A stretch of 64,000 nucleotides of DNA from Hymenobacter psoromatis (GCF_020012125.1 NZ_JAIFAG010000002.1:62001-126000), one strand, 5' to 3'; positions 34,933-45,181 are shown, counted from the first letter of the stretch. Notes: generated from the letters alone by a model not told the origin. Numbers and translations are program-made.

Positions 34933-34948
34933 GTGCAAACGTTTGCAC
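34933..34948. promoter_or_regulatory. LacI-type operator upstream of GH127
   Basis: Perfect 16-bp palindrome GTGCAAACGTTTGCAC, 50 bp before the GH127 ATG. It shares the TGCAAACGTTTGCA core with three other sites in the window. The CpG-centred palindrome is standard for LacI/GalR repressors. Confidence 0.85.
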
Positions 34949-34995
34949 ATTTTTCAGAAAAAATGCGCCAGGGCTCCGGGGCTAGCTTAGTTGTC

Positions 34996-36030
34996 CTATC
35001 CTTCTTGGCCGAGGCGCAAAGACGAGGCCCGCACAAATAAATCAGGCTGCAATACCACATGGCGCGGGGCATAGTGCTGTTCGCGCTCCTCCATTACTTG
35101 CAGTAGCAGGTGGGTAGCCGAGCGCCCCATTAGCTCGCAGTGTTGGTCGATGGAGGTAATTTGGGGCACTGTAAGGCACGAAAATAGTTCGTTGCTGAAA
35201 CCGACCAGGCCCATGTCCTGGGGCACGCGCAGGCCACGCTCGTTGAGCACTTGCAGCGCGCCGGCCGCCGAAAGGTCGCTGCACGAAAACACCGCATCGG
35301 GCGGTTGGGGTAAGGCCAGCAGTTGCCGCATCCCGTCACTGCCGTCATCCATCTTCATATCGCCTAAGATGGTAAGCTCTTCCGCCACCGGCAGACCGTA
35401 CTCGCGCAGGGCGTCTTCGTAGCCTTGGCGGCGATATTTATAAATGTTCAAATGCTGGGGTCCGCTGAAATGCGCGATGCGCCGGTAACCCTGCTCCAGT
35501 AAGTGCTTGGTGGCGCGGTAGCCGCCAGCGCGGTCATCGAGCACCACCGCATTTACATCGTAGCCGGCCAGAATACGGTCGAAAAACACCAGGGGAATAT
35601 CCCGCTTGCGCACTTTCTCGAAGTGCTTTACCTCGCGGGTAGTGCGCGAAAGCGACACCAGAATGCCTTCCACCTGGGCATTCATAAGGATTTCCACGTT
35701 GGCGCGCTCGTGCACTACATCCTCGTTCGACTGGCAGATGAGCACGTGGTAGCCGGCCTTGCTAGCGGCGGCCTCAATGCCTTTGACTACCTGCGAAAAG
35801 AAATTGCCGTCGATGTGTGGCACCATCACCCCCAGCATGTTGCTGCGGCCTTTGCGCAGGCCCGAGGCCAGGCTATTGGGCTGGTAGCCAAGCTCCTTGG
35901 CTAGGTCGGTTACCCGTTTAACGGTCGCTTCGCTGATGGCACTGTGGCCGCTGAGCGCTCGCGATACCGTCGAGACGGAAATATTGAGCTGCTGAGCTAG
36001 GTCCGTAATGGAGGCGCGTTTTTTAGCCAC
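34996..36030 (-). CDS. LacI/GalR-family transcriptional regulator
   Basis: 344 residues. The N-terminal LacI helix-turn-helix ASITDLAQQLNISVSTVSRA with hinge helix YQPNSLASGLRKGRSN is followed by a periplasmic-binding-like sugar-sensing domain (MLGVMVPHIDGNFFSQVV, PLVFFDRILAGYDVNAVVLD, GLVGFSNELFSCLTVPQITS). It lies between two copies of the TGCAAACGTTTGCA palindrome, one of which sits in its own upstream region, so autoregulation is likely. Proposed targets: GH127-GH43, the epimerase gene, the second susCD locus and galK. Confidence 0.95.
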   Translation of the reverse strand: MAKKRASITDLAQQLNISVSTVSRALSGHSAISEATVKRVTDLAKELGYQPNSLASGLRKGRSNMLGVMVPHIDGNFFSQVVKGIEAAASKAGYHVLICQSNEDVVHERANVEILMNAQVEGILVSLSRTTREVKHFEKVRKRDIPLVFFDRILAGYDVNAVVLDDRAGGYRATKHLLEQGYRRIAHFSGPQHLNIYKYRRQGYEDALREYGLPVAEELTILGDMKMDDGSDGMRQLLALPQPPDAVFSCSDLSAAGALQVLNERGLRVPQDMGLVGFSNELFSCLTVPQITSIDQHCELMGRSATHLLLQVMEEREQHYAPRHVVLQPDLFVRASSLRLGQEG

Positions 36031-36157
36031 GAAATAGAAGTAAAGTGAGGCCGCACTGGCTGTAGCCCACGCCGCTCACCGCAATAGTTAGTGCAAAGAT
36101 TAATGCAAAGGTTGCACAGGATAAGGCAGCTTCGGCCAATACGGGATAAAAATTTCC

Positions 36158-36179
36158 TTCATGCAAACGTTTGCATGAA
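36158..36179. promoter_or_regulatory. LacI-type operator between lacI and epimerase genes
   Basis: 22-bp perfect palindrome with core ATGCAAACGTTTGCAT (36161-36176). It lies 128 bp before the lacI start on one side and 90 bp before the epimerase ATG on the other, so it can control both divergent genes. Confidence 0.88.
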
Positions 36180-36268
36180 TCAACATCATTTTCTACCTTG
36201 CGCCGCCGAAAGCGCCACCTTGTCTCTGGCGTACCCGGTTGGTCACGCCTCGTTTTCTTCCTTTTTCC

Positions 36269-37489
36269 ATGTCCCACCCCCTCCGCCGCCAGCTGCTGGC
36301 GGGCAGCCTCGCTGGCCTGCTGCTAACCGCCACTGCCTGCTCGCAACAGCCTGCTTCCCAAACGGCCGCTACCACCCCTACTATCCCCATGACTGCCGAC
36401 TCGCTCCACGCCGTTACCGTGGCTACCTCCACGCCATTCGGCAAAACGAAGGAAGGTATTGATGCTCAGCTCTTCACGTTAACGAATGCGCACGGCCTGA
36501 AGGCCACCATTACCAACTTTGGCGGCACGCTGACCAGCCTGCTGGTACCGGACAAAAACGGCAAAATGGGCGATGTAGTACTTGGCTTCGACGACCTGAC
36601 CGGCTATACCAGCGACCTATTTAGGAAGGAAAATCCCTATTTCGGGGCCCTGATTGGGCGCTACGGCAACCGCATCGCCAAGGGTAAATTCACGCTGGAT
36701 GGCAAGCCTTATCAACTACCTCTTAACAACGCGCCCAACTCGCTGCACGGCGGCACCAGCGGCTTTAACCAGCGCGTGTGGACGGCTATGCCCGGCACCT
36801 CGGCCGATGGCGAAACGCTGACGCTTACTTATCTGAGCAAGGATGGAGAGGAGGACTACCCCGGTAACCTTCGCGTGAGAGTAGTCTACACTCTCACCAA
36901 CTCGGGTGCGCTGCGCCTCGCTTACACCGCCACCACCGATAAGCCCACGGTGCTTAATCTCACCAACCATAGCTACTTCAACCTCAACTACGGGCAGGAT
37001 AAAGACATCCTGGGCCACGAGCTGACGCTAAACGCTGAGCGCTTTACGCCGGTGGATAACACGCTGATTCCGATGGGTAAGCTGCAAGCCGTGGCCGGCA
37101 CGCCGATGGATTTTCGGCAGCCACACGCCATTGGCGAGCGCATCAAGCAGGTGTCGGGCGCGGCCCCCGGCGGCTACGACCACAACTGGGTACTAGCCGA
37201 CAGCATGCGTAGCGCTCCCGCCCTGGCGGCCACCGTGTACGAGCCCACCAGCGGCCGCACGATGCAGGTGTACACCGACCAGCCGGGCGTGCAGTTCTAC
37301 TCGGGCAACTTCTTGAAAGGCAATCTAAAAGGCAAGGGCGGCGTGGCCTACCCCCAGCACTACGGCTTCTGCCTCGAAACCCAGCACTTCCCTGATTCGC
37401 CCAACGAGCCGACTTTCCCAAGTACTGTGCTACGGCCGGGTGAAACGTTTCGCTCGGTAACGGAATACCGGTTTGGGGTGCGCAAGTAG
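36269..37489 (+). CDS. galM: Aldose 1-epimerase (mutarotase), lipoprotein
   Basis: 406 residues from ATG 36269 (the frame extends to a TTG at 36239). The lipoprotein signal is LLAGSLAGLLLTATAC, Cys23. GalM blocks: LKATITNFGGTLTSLLVPDK, YFGALIGRYGNRIAKGKFTL, LTNHSYFNLNYG (catalytic His), PGGYDHNWVL and the Glu-containing VQFYSGNFL...FCLETQHFPDSPN. It interconverts alpha and beta anomers of galactose or arabinose for the sugar kinase, here at the membrane outside the cytoplasm. It is controlled by the palindrome at 36158. The galactokinase gene at 51832 carries the same operator. Confidence 0.93.
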   Translation: MSHPLRRQLLAGSLAGLLLTATACSQQPASQTAATTPTIPMTADSLHAVTVATSTPFGKTKEGIDAQLFTLTNAHGLKATITNFGGTLTSLLVPDKNGKMGDVVLGFDDLTGYTSDLFRKENPYFGALIGRYGNRIAKGKFTLDGKPYQLPLNNAPNSLHGGTSGFNQRVWTAMPGTSADGETLTLTYLSKDGEEDYPGNLRVRVVYTLTNSGALRLAYTATTDKPTVLNLTNHSYFNLNYGQDKDILGHELTLNAERFTPVDNTLIPMGKLQAVAGTPMDFRQPHAIGERIKQVSGAAPGGYDHNWVLADSMRSAPALAATVYEPTSGRTMQVYTDQPGVQFYSGNFLKGNLKGKGGVAYPQHYGFCLETQHFPDSPNEPTFPSTVLRPGETFRSVTEYRFGVRK

Positions 37490-37576
37490 CAGGGCAGTTT
37501 AGGCCCACTACCCCTCTAATTGCTCTTGCTGGTCGCTATCGAAGCAGCCAGGCTTTGTACTCAATTTCCTCAAACA

Positions 37577-40069
37577 ATGCTTTTACGGACAGGCTGTTTA
37601 CTCTGGTTAGGTAGCGTGCTGGGTGTGGGCGTGGCCCAGGCCCAAACGTTGCGTCCCCCGCCTACCCGCTCGTAACGCACAACCCGTATTTCAGCGTATG
37701 GGCGTTTCAGGAGGAGCTAGCGGCGGCGCCCACCCGGCACTGGACCGGTGAGGCGCAGAGCCTGGAGGGCGTGGTACGCGTCGATGGGCAGGCCTACCAG
37801 TTTCTGGGCCAGGCCGGGCCGCAGTACCGGGCCGTAGTGCCCACGGTGCGCGAACAGCCCTACCGGGCGCGCTACACGTTCAAAAAACCGGCAGCGGGCT
37901 GGGAAAAAGCTGCTTTCGCGTCGGCTAGCAGCTGGCTGGAAGGCCCCGCGCCCTTCACCGATAATAAAAGTGAGCACGGCACCAGCTGGACCGGCGGCGA
38001 CATCTGGGTGCGGCGCACCGTGCGCGTGGCCGACCCCAAAACCACCGGCGATTTGCGCCTGCTGATGCAGCACGACGACGACGCGAAAGTGTACCTGAAT
38101 GGCGTGCTGCTAACCAAGCAGGCCGGCTACAATAGCACCTACGCTTTCTTTCCTATTTCGCCCGCCGCCCGGCAGGCGTTGCGCGCGGGCGATAACGTGC
38201 TGGCACTGCACGCCAACAGCCCGCATGGAGGCGAATACTTGGACGCCGGCCTCTACGAAACGCTGCCTACGCCCGCCCCGCTGGCCCGGGCCCGCCAAAC
38301 GGGCGTGAAGCTGACTGCCACCCAGACGACCTACTCCTTCGCCGCCGGCCCGGTGACCCTGACGGTCAATTTTTTATCGCCGCTGCTGCTTGACGAGCTG
38401 GAAACCGTGGCCCAGCCCGTGAGCTACGTTACCTGCACCGCCACGGCGGCCGACGGCCAGCCCCACCCTACCCAGGTGCTCCTGACCGAGGCCGGCACGC
38501 TAGCCAGTAATACGCCCTACCAGGAGGTGGCTACCCGGCCCGGCGCGGCCGGTAGCTTGCGCTGGCAGGCCGTGGGCACTGCCGCCCAGCCCATGCTGGC
38601 CAAGGCCGGCGAAAACCTGCGTATCGACTGGGGCTACGCTTATCTGGCCACGTCCGGCGCGGCCACCCTGGCTAACGGCGACCCACAAACGCTCAAAACC
38701 GCCTTTGCTAAAACCGGTACCCTGTCCCCCGCTTCGCCCACAAAGGGCCAGGCCCAGCGCGTGGCGCAGGCCGCCGTGCTCGACCTGGGGGCCGTGGCCG
38801 CCACGCCCGCCGAGCAGCACCTACTACTAGGCTACGACGAGCAGTATGCGGTGCAGTACTTTGGCCAAAACCTGCGGCCCTAGTGGCGCCGCGACCCGGC
38901 CATGACGATGGAAAAAGCCCTGGCCGCCGCCGAGGCCGACTACCCCCGGCTGCGCCAGAAAGCCACGGCCTTCTACCAAAAGCTAGTGGCCGATGCTCAG
39001 GCGGCGGGTGGCCCGAAATACGCCGACCTGTACCAGCTGGCTTATCGCCAGGCCATTGCGGCGCACAGCATCGTGGCCGGGCCCAAGGGCGAGCTGTTCT
39101 TTTTCTCAAAGGAGAATTTCTCCAACGGCTCCATCGGCACCGTGGACATCACCTACCCCTCAGCGCCGCTATTTCTGCTCTATGAATAACGAGTTGGCGA
39201 AGGGGATGCTGCGCTTCATCTTCGATTACTCGGAGTCGGGCCGCTGGAAAAAGGATTTCCCGGCCCACGACGTGGGCACCTACCCCCTAGCCAATGGTCA
39301 GACCTATGGGGAGGATATGCCCGTGGAAGAAGCCGGCAACATGCTCATTATCACGGCTGCTGTCGTGAAGATGGATGGCAAGGCCGACTTTGCCCGCGAG
39401 CATTGGCCTACGCTTACCAAATGGGTGGGCTTTTTGAAGCGCGATGGCTTTGACCCGGCCAACCAGCTCAGCACCGACGACTTTGCCGGGCACTTAGCTC
39501 GCAACACCAACCTCTCAGTGAAGGCCATTATGGGCATTGCTTGCTACGGCCAGCTGGCCCGCCAGCTCGGTGACACCAAAACCGCCAACGAGTATCAGAC
39601 CCTGGCCCGCGACCTAGCCAAGCGCTGGATGGCGATGGCTCAGGACGGCGACCACTACGCCCTGACTTTCGACAAGCCCGCCGGCTCGTGGAGCCAGAAG
39701 TACAACCTGGTCTGGGACAAAGTACTCGTCCTGAATGTGTTTCCGCCCGAGGTGGCGCAGCAGGAACTGGCTTTCTACCTGCGGCACCAGCAGAAATACG
39801 GCCTGCCGCTCGACAGCCGCAAGACCTATACCAAGTCGGACTGGATACTGTGGACCGCCGCGCTGGCCGGCAGCCAGGCCGATTTTGCAGCGCTCATCAA
39901 TCCGGTGTGGCAGTTTGCCAACGACACGCCCAGCCGCGTGCCCCTCACCGACTGGCACGAAACCACCAACGCCCGCCAGGCGGGCTTCCAGGCCCGCTCG
40001 GTAGTGGGTGGCTACTTTATGCAACTGCTGAGCAACAAACTGACCGGTGCAGCTGCACCTGGTAAATAG
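37577..40069 (+). pseudogene. Glutaminase-like protein (DUF4965/DUF5127/DUF1793), broken
   Basis: One ancestral frame of about 830 codons now carries three lesions. After the signal peptide (MLLRTGCLLWLGSVLGVGVAQAQ) a slip in the C-run near 37654-37662 puts YPLVTHNPYFSVWAFQEEL in another frame. TAG at 38881-38883 interrupts NLRP*WRRDPAMTM. One extra G at 39184 shifts LLY/NNELAKGML. The downstream frame is intact: FDYSESGRWKKDFPAHDVG, GQTYGEDMPVEEAGNML, DWHETTNARQAGFQARSVVGG. These are hallmark blocks of the glutaminase A family found in Bacteroidota glycan loci. Three separate lesions argue for a real pseudogene, although base-call errors at the two indels cannot be excluded. Confidence 0.88.
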
Positions 40070-40072
40070 TGG

Positions 40073-41662
40073 TTATTTATTATCAAGTTCAAACCGCTCA
40101 AAGGTGGCTGTGGCCGAAGCTGGCCCCTGCGCAACCACGCCCACGCGTACGCCACGGTCCCAGGGGGGTAGGAACTGGCCATCGGCCCTTTCGCCAGCGG
40201 GCAGCAGCTCGGTCCAGGTGCGGCCATCGGGGCTGTAGGCGAAGCGGTAGTGGCTGCCGCCTTGGTCCTGCACGCGCAGATGCAACGTTGTGGCGGGGGG
40301 TAGGACAGCCTCGGCCAGGGTGCGGGTTTTGCCGTCGCGGCGCTCCTGCACTTGCAGCTTGCCATCGCCGGCTAGCAGACTGAGCGAGTTGTTGGGGTCG
40401 CCGAGGGCAGCCAGGCCGGCGGTGACGCCAGCGGACAGCGTGCTGGGGTTGAGCAAGGTAGTGGTAGCCGAGTAGCTGGCAGCCAGCGTGGGGCGCCCCA
40501 GGGCCGCGCCGCCCTTATCGGGCCGGGCGGTGAGCCGGAGTTGGCCGTTTTGCAGCGCAAACTGCGGCTTGTCCTCTACTGGCCATTCCCAGGCGGGCGC
40601 CAGGACAGCGCCAGCAAACTCATCGGCGATGGTGGCGGGCACCTTGGCCGCCAAAGTGGGGGTAGTGTTGTTATTCAAGAATTCAGGCCAGCCAGCCTTG
40701 GTCCAGGTAAACTCGCTGAGCACCCCCTGGCGGCCCACGTTCTGGAAGCTACCGGTTTGGTAGGCGTGGTGCAGCAGGTACCAGTGGCCGCCTCGCTCGA
40801 TGGCCGTGCCGTGGCCGGGGCAGGTCCAGACGTCGTTCTTGGTCAGGATGGGATTGCGGGCGTATTTCTCCCAGGGGCCGAGCAGGTTTTTGGCGCGCGC
40901 CACGCCCGTGGCATAGGTGCAGCCGGCGCCACAGCAGCCATTGGCGGCGTAAAACAGGTAGAAGTAGCCGCCGTGCCGCACCACGCTGGGGCCTTCCACG
41001 AGGTTGCCCTCCCAGGCGGCGGTGTTGCGAAACAGCTCGGTTTTCTCACCCACCAAAGTGGTGCGGTCGGCGCTCAGGCGCTGTGCCCAGATGGGGGTAG
41101 GCTTATGGATGCTGTTGCCATCTTCCTTCCAAATGAGGTAGGGCTGGCCGTTTTCATCGCGCATTGGGAAGCCGTCGATGCTGCCGTCGGGCTGGCCCAC
41201 TAGCGGGCCGTGGTCGCGGTAGGGGCCTTCGGGGCGGTCGGCGCTGGCCACGCCCACGGCCAGGTTGCCACCGCGCATATGCGCCGTGTAGTAGACGTAC
41301 GTTTTACCATTCGCGTCGTAGTTGATTTCCGGCGCCCAGAAGTAGTAGTCGGCCCAGGCCGGCCGCACGCCGGGGAAAACGTGGCCCACTAAAGCCCAGT
41401 GCTGCAAGTCAGTAGACTTGAGCAGCGGAAATGTGGGGCCCCAGTTAGAGGAAGTGGCCGTGGCCCAGTATGTGTTCCCCACCTGGGTCACCGACGGGTC
41501 GGGGTAGTCACCGGCTAGCACGGGATTGGCAATGGCGGTGGGGATAGGCGCGGCCAGGCGCTTTGACACTCTAGCCTTTGAAGTAGTGCGCTGGGCCGCG
41601 GCGGGTACTGCCAGCAGCAGCGCGCCCGCCAGCAGGGTGCGGGAAATAGTCGAAAGCTGCAT
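40073..41662 (-). CDS. GH43 with C-terminal beta-sandwich domain
   Basis: 529 residues with signal peptide (ISRTLLAGALLLAVPAAAQ). The GH43 triad is D55 in GDYPDPSVTQVG, D163 in DGSIDGFPMRD and E223 in NLVEGPSVV. CPGHGTAIERGGHWYLLHHA belongs to the propeller. Residues about 340-529 form a second beta-sandwich (FALQNGQLRLTARP..., YRFAYSPDGRTWTELL) of the kind that closes the active site in beta-xylosidases and exo-arabinosidases. Last gene of the second leftward train. The 3' end nearly touches the broken glutaminase gene, which runs the other way. Confidence 0.92.
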   Translation of the reverse strand: MQLSTISRTLLAGALLLAVPAAAQRTTSKARVSKRLAAPIPTAIANPVLAGDYPDPSVTQVGNTYWATATSSNWGPTFPLLKSTDLQHWALVGHVFPGVRPAWADYYFWAPEINYDANGKTYVYYTAHMRGGNLAVGVASADRPEGPYRDHGPLVGQPDGSIDGFPMRDENGQPYLIWKEDGNSIHKPTPIWAQRLSADRTTLVGEKTELFRNTAAWEGNLVEGPSVVRHGGYFYLFYAANGCCGAGCTYATGVARAKNLLGPWEKYARNPILTKNDVWTCPGHGTAIERGGHWYLLHHAYQTGSFQNVGRQGVLSEFTWTKAGWPEFLNNNTTPTLAAKVPATIADEFAGAVLAPAWEWPVEDKPQFALQNGQLRLTARPDKGGAALGRPTLAASYSATTTLLNPSTLSAGVTAGLAALGDPNNSLSLLAGDGKLQVQERRDGKTRTLAEAVLPPATTLHLRVQDQGGSHYRFAYSPDGRTWTELLPAGERADGQFLPPWDRGVRVGVVAQGPASATATFERFELDNK

Positions 41663-41683
41663 ACGGTAAAGGTCAGCGGAATA

Positions 41684-42838
41684 TTAGCGCCGCTTGCGAC
41701 CGGGCGGCGCGGGCTTGGGCGCGGCAGGCAGCGGGGCCGTCTGGTAAAACGCCTGGCAGGTGGAGCCTTCAAACTTGAGGGCTACTTCGAGCACCGTGAG
41801 GCCATCGACGCCGGGTAGCAGCTGCGAGCTGTAGTTGGGGCAGGGGTTATCCTTGGCATCGGGCACGGGCACAGGGGCGGCCGTTTCGGTCCAGGGGCCG
41901 GTACCATTTTGGGTGTTCACCATGTACACGCGACCGTTGGCGGGGGCCACGCCGTTGTCGGTATTGTTGAGCAGCATCTGGCCAATGGCCAGTAGCTGGC
42001 CCTGGGGATTGCCCTTTTGCGGCGCCCAGGCCACGGTGGGCGCGTGGGCAAAGTGGTGCCCCTCGGTAGACTCGATGCGCTGGCCGGGGTCGGCGGGGTC
42101 ACCCCAGCTCACGCCGTCGGGCGAGGTGCGCACATAAGCATCGCAACCAAGGCCGCAGATTTCGTAGCTCATCACGTAGCGGCCACTAGGTAGGCGCCGC
42201 ACGATAGCCATGCCGGGCCGCAGGTGGCCATCGGCCTTCCCCACGTCAATGACTTCTTCGCCCCAGGTCAAGCCGCCATCAGTCGAGATTTTGTGCGCCA
42301 GCATTTGGTTGTAGCCACTGGCTTTGCGCTCTTCACTCGAATAGTATACTACCAGCCGGCCCTGCGCATCGAGCCCAAACTCGGGCTCCCAGAGCCCAAT
42401 AAAGCCACTAACCGGCGTGCTGAAAAACTGCCAGCTGCCTCCCCCGTCGAGGCTGCGGTAAAGGCGGATGCTGCACGGCCCGCGCCCGCCTTTATCAGTA
42501 CCCACCGACGTGGCCCAGAAGAGCGTGCCAGCCGGAGTGGCGTCCACTTGCTTAGGCACTTCAAACAGGCCCGAGCAGCACATGCCCGGGGGCGTAGGCT
42601 CGGCCACATCGGTGAGGTGCTGCCAGGTTTTGCCATTGTCGGGGCTTTCGTAAATGGCCCCGGCTTTGCCCGCGTCGAAGCTGGCCAGCAGCCGGCCGGC
42701 GTTGGCCCCCTGACTTAGCCGAATGACGCGGGGATAGTAGTTGGGCCGGCTCAGGTCAAGCGCCTGTTGGGCGTGGGCTACCCCGGCCAGCGCCAGCAAC
42801 CAAGTCAGCTGGAGGCCACGAAAAAACTTGTTCATCAC
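41684..42838 (-). CDS. Sialidase-fold six-bladed propeller, probable GH93 exo-arabinanase
   Basis: 384 residues with signal peptide (LTWLLALAGVAHA). It contains BNR/Asp-box-like turns (ESPDNGKTW, RSLDGGGSW, STDGGLTW). YYPRVIRLSQGANAGRLLASFD, GLWEPEFGLDAQGRLVVYYSSEE and GRYVMSYEICG resemble GH93 exo-1,5-alpha-L-arabinanases more than true sialidases: the arginine triad of sialidases is not evident, and the locus is arabinan-oriented. It would release arabinobiose from arabinan ends. Family assignment by eye. Confidence 0.7.
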   Translation of the reverse strand: MMNKFFRGLQLTWLLALAGVAHAQQALDLSRPNYYPRVIRLSQGANAGRLLASFDAGKAGAIYESPDNGKTWQHLTDVAEPTPPGMCCSGLFEVPKQVDATPAGTLFWATSVGTDKGGRGPCSIRLYRSLDGGGSWQFFSTPVSGFIGLWEPEFGLDAQGRLVVYYSSEERKASGYNQMLAHKISTDGGLTWGEEVIDVGKADGHLRPGMAIVRRLPSGRYVMSYEICGLGCDAYVRTSPDGVSWGDPADPGQRIESTEGHHFAHAPTVAWAPQKGNPQGQLLAIGQMLLNNTDNGVAPANGRVYMVNTQNGTGPWTETAAPVPVPDAKDNPCPNYSSQLLPGVDGLTVLEVALKFEGSTCQAFYQTAPLPAAPKPAPPGRKRR

Positions 42839-42871
42839 TCAGAAATATAATGAGTTAATTAACTAGCGCGC

Positions 42872-43939
42872 TTACTCGCCGGCCGGCCGGATTTGCGGCA
42901 CGTTAATGGGGGTAGGCGTGCCGAAATTGGGCGAGTTGTCGGCATTCCAGGCAAACCTTTGGATGCGCGGATTGCGGTTATCCCCACAACCCTGGCCCAC
43001 CAGGTTGTTGGCGTGGTACACCAGCCAGTCCTCCGTGCCGTCCTTCGACTTAAAGAAGCCATTGTGGCCCGGCCCGTAGGCCCCGCCCGCCGCGTTGGTG
43101 CTAAAAACCGGCGTGGGCGTCTTAGTCCAGGCGCTGGCTTTCAGCGGGTCGTCGGTGCTGCTCATCGTTAGCATCCCCAGGCAATAGTCGTCGGTAAAGC
43201 AATGGCTGGCCGAATAAACCAGGAAGGTTTTGCCGCCGTGCTGAATGATTTCCGGTCCTTCGTTCACCGGCAGCGGCCCCGATCTTTCCCAGGTATACTG
43301 CGGACTGCTCAGCTCCACGCGCGGCCCCGTGAGCGTCCACGGGTTGCTCATTTCCGAGATGTAGAGGCGTTGCGTATCGTTGGTATCGGTGCTGTGGCCC
43401 GACCAGAGCAGGTAGCGCTTGCCGCCCTGCTCAAACACGGTACCGTCGATGGCCCAAAAATCGGCCGTGGAGTTGTAGATGCGGCCCTTCTCGGTCCAGG
43501 TGCCGGTGGTGGGGTCGGCGTTGGCATTTTCGAGCACCCACAGGCGCTGGCCGCCGCAGCAGCTGCCCGGCCCGGCCGTGAAGTAGATGTACCACTTGCC
43601 ATCCAGAAAGTGCAGCTCGGGGGCCCACACATCGTGCGAGTTGGCGGCGCTGGTGGGCATCCAGGCAATCACGATGGGACCGCTGGCCAGCTCGCTCATC
43701 TTAGCCGTTTTGCGAATGCGCACGTCACCGCCGCTCGTACTCAGAAAATAGTATATCCCATCTTTTTGGTACACCCACGGGTCGGGGCCGGAAGCCAGCA
43801 GTGGATTGGTGAACGTGGTGCTGACCGGCGTAGGAGGCGGCGCGGGGGCTGGGGCGGGGGTAGAGCCGCCATCCTTCTGGCAGGCCCCCAGGCTCAAGCT
43901 CAGCAGCAGGCCCAGCGCAAGAGTACGCAGTGTTGACAT
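42872..43939 (-). CDS. GH43 arabinan-active lipoprotein
   Basis: 355 residues from ATG 43939, the Met that starts a clean lipoprotein signal (MSTLRTLALGLLLSLSLGAC, Cys20); an ATG 13 codons up spoils it. A proline linker (PAPAPAPPPTPV) is followed by the GH43 fold with D53 (LASGPDPWVY), D165 (WAIDGTVFEQGG) and E227 (PVNEGPEII). Strongly similar in layout to the GH43 at 31818. Likely surface- or periplasm-anchored alpha-L-arabinofuranosidase or endo-arabinanase. Part of the second leftward train. Confidence 0.92.
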   Translation of the reverse strand: MSTLRTLALGLLLSLSLGACQKDGGSTPAPAPAPPPTPVSTTFTNPLLASGPDPWVYQKDGIYYFLSTSGGDVRIRKTAKMSELASGPIVIAWMPTSAANSHDVWAPELHFLDGKWYIYFTAGPGSCCGGQRLWVLENANADPTTGTWTEKGRIYNSTADFWAIDGTVFEQGGKRYLLWSGHSTDTNDTQRLYISEMSNPWTLTGPRVELSSPQYTWERSGPLPVNEGPEIIQHGGKTFLVYSASHCFTDDYCLGMLTMSSTDDPLKASAWTKTPTPVFSTNAAGGAYGPGHNGFFKSKDGTEDWLVYHANNLVGQGCGDNRNPRIQRFAWNADNSPNFGTPTPINVPQIRPAGE

Positions 43940-43981
43940 AATAGGTACTTGAAAATCAATAAATAGCAACCTGCGCACTGG

Positions 43982-45181
43982 CTAGCGCGCCACCGTCAGC
44001 CGACGCGTGGTAGTGGCGGTGGCCGTGGCTACCGTCACGAAGTAGCTGCCATTGGCCAGCTCGGCCGCGCCGGGCAGCGGCTGCGGGCCGGTGCCGCGCA
44101 GCGTGTGCTGCCGCACTAGCCGGCCCAGGTAGTCGCGGATGCTCACGCGGGCTTCCGTAAAGTCAGCACCCAGGTCGAGCTGTACCGGCCCCGCCGTAGG
44201 GTTTGGGTAGAGCCCCAGGCTAGCCAGCGCGGCGGCTGGAGCCGTGGCCAGCGTCACGCGGTCGGCGTACTGAATGGCCTGGCCGCCCAGCTTGTTGTTC
44301 AGCAACTCATTGTTGGTGAAGGTCATGTGCGTATCAGCATACTGCGTGAAGCGCTCCAGAATACCGTAGCCGTCGTTGTTGTTGCAGTGGTTGTTGCTGA
44401 CAATCACGCCGTCGCAGCCACCAATGTTGTTCTGAAAGGTCAGCCCACTCTTGTAGTGCGTGTAGTCTACGGTGTTGCTGTCGAAGCGCGTCCCGTTAGT
44501 GGCATCGGTGCCAATGCCGCCTACCCCCCGGTTACCGGTGTTATTGAGGTGAATGTAGTTGTTGTACACGTAGCCGTTGTGGCTGTTCACGTCCACGGTC
44601 AGGCCCTCGGCTCCGTTTTCGTAAATCTGGTTGTCGCGGATGGTACCGTCCGAATGGCCGTACTGCGACACGCCTACCATGTAGTTGTAGTACACTTTGC
44701 AGCCAATCACCGTATTGAAGGCGCACACCGTGTGGCCCCCGTCGAGCAGGATACCCGCCCCCACGGCCGTTGAGTTGCCGCAGTTGTGCACGCTGCTGTT
44801 CGACACCGTGTTGTGCTGCCCGTAAATAATAATGCCCGCCTCGGGCAGGTTACCCCCGTCCAGCTCAATGAGGTCAATCGTATTGTAGTTGCCAGTGACT
44901 TCAAAGGCGGCGGCGTTGTACGCGTTAGCAGCTTTTCGTACTACCGCGCCCGCCTCACCCCGAATGGTGATGCTATTCTTGCCTTGCGGCAGCTGGATGG
45001 GCGTGGTCACGTAGTGGCTGCCCGCGCGCAGGATAATGATGTCACCCGCCTGCGCCTGATTGACGAGCGCTTGGAAGGCCGAGTTGTTGCTCGGTGCGCT
45101 TTGGTAAAAGGTGGTGGCTTGGCTAACGGCTGCTACCAGCGCCAGGCCCACCATCAGTAGGCCAGTGAAGAGATTTTTCAT
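43982..45181 (-). CDS. Right-handed beta-helix protein with T9SS sorting domain (pectate-lyase-like)
   Basis: 399 residues from ATG 45181 (MKNLFTGLLMVGLALVAAVSQA, signal peptide). The middle is a parallel beta-helix with Asn-rich turns (ITIRGEAGAVV, NTVSNSSVHNCGN, YNNYIHLNNTGNRG, VIVSNNHCNNNDGYG), as in polysaccharide lyases of families 1, 6 and 9. The last 80 residues (LGLYPNPTAGPVQLDLG ... RLTVAR) are a type A T9SS C-terminal signal, so the protein is exported to the surface. It likely acts on the pectin backbone while neighbouring enzymes clip arabinan side chains. Catalytic residues were not identified. Confidence 0.82.
   Translation of the reverse strand: MKNLFTGLLMVGLALVAAVSQATTFYQSAPSNNSAFQALVNQAQAGDIIILRAGSHYVTTPIQLPQGKNSITIRGEAGAVVRKAANAYNAAAFEVTGNYNTIDLIELDGGNLPEAGIIIYGQHNTVSNSSVHNCGNSTAVGAGILLDGGHTVCAFNTVIGCKVYYNYMVGVSQYGHSDGTIRDNQIYENGAEGLTVDVNSHNGYVYNNYIHLNNTGNRGVGGIGTDATNGTRFDSNTVDYTHYKSGLTFQNNIGGCDGVIVSNNHCNNNDGYGILERFTQYADTHMTFTNNELLNNKLGGQAIQYADRVTLATAPAAALASLGLYPNPTAGPVQLDLGADFTEARVSIRDYLGRLVRQHTLRGTGPQPLPGAAELANGSYFVTVATATATTTRRLTVAR

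Noticed and set aside
41684..42838. Calling the BNR-repeat protein a true sialidase
   Set aside because: The sialidase arginine triad and FRIP-type motif were not evident, and the neighbours are all arabinan-type enzymes.
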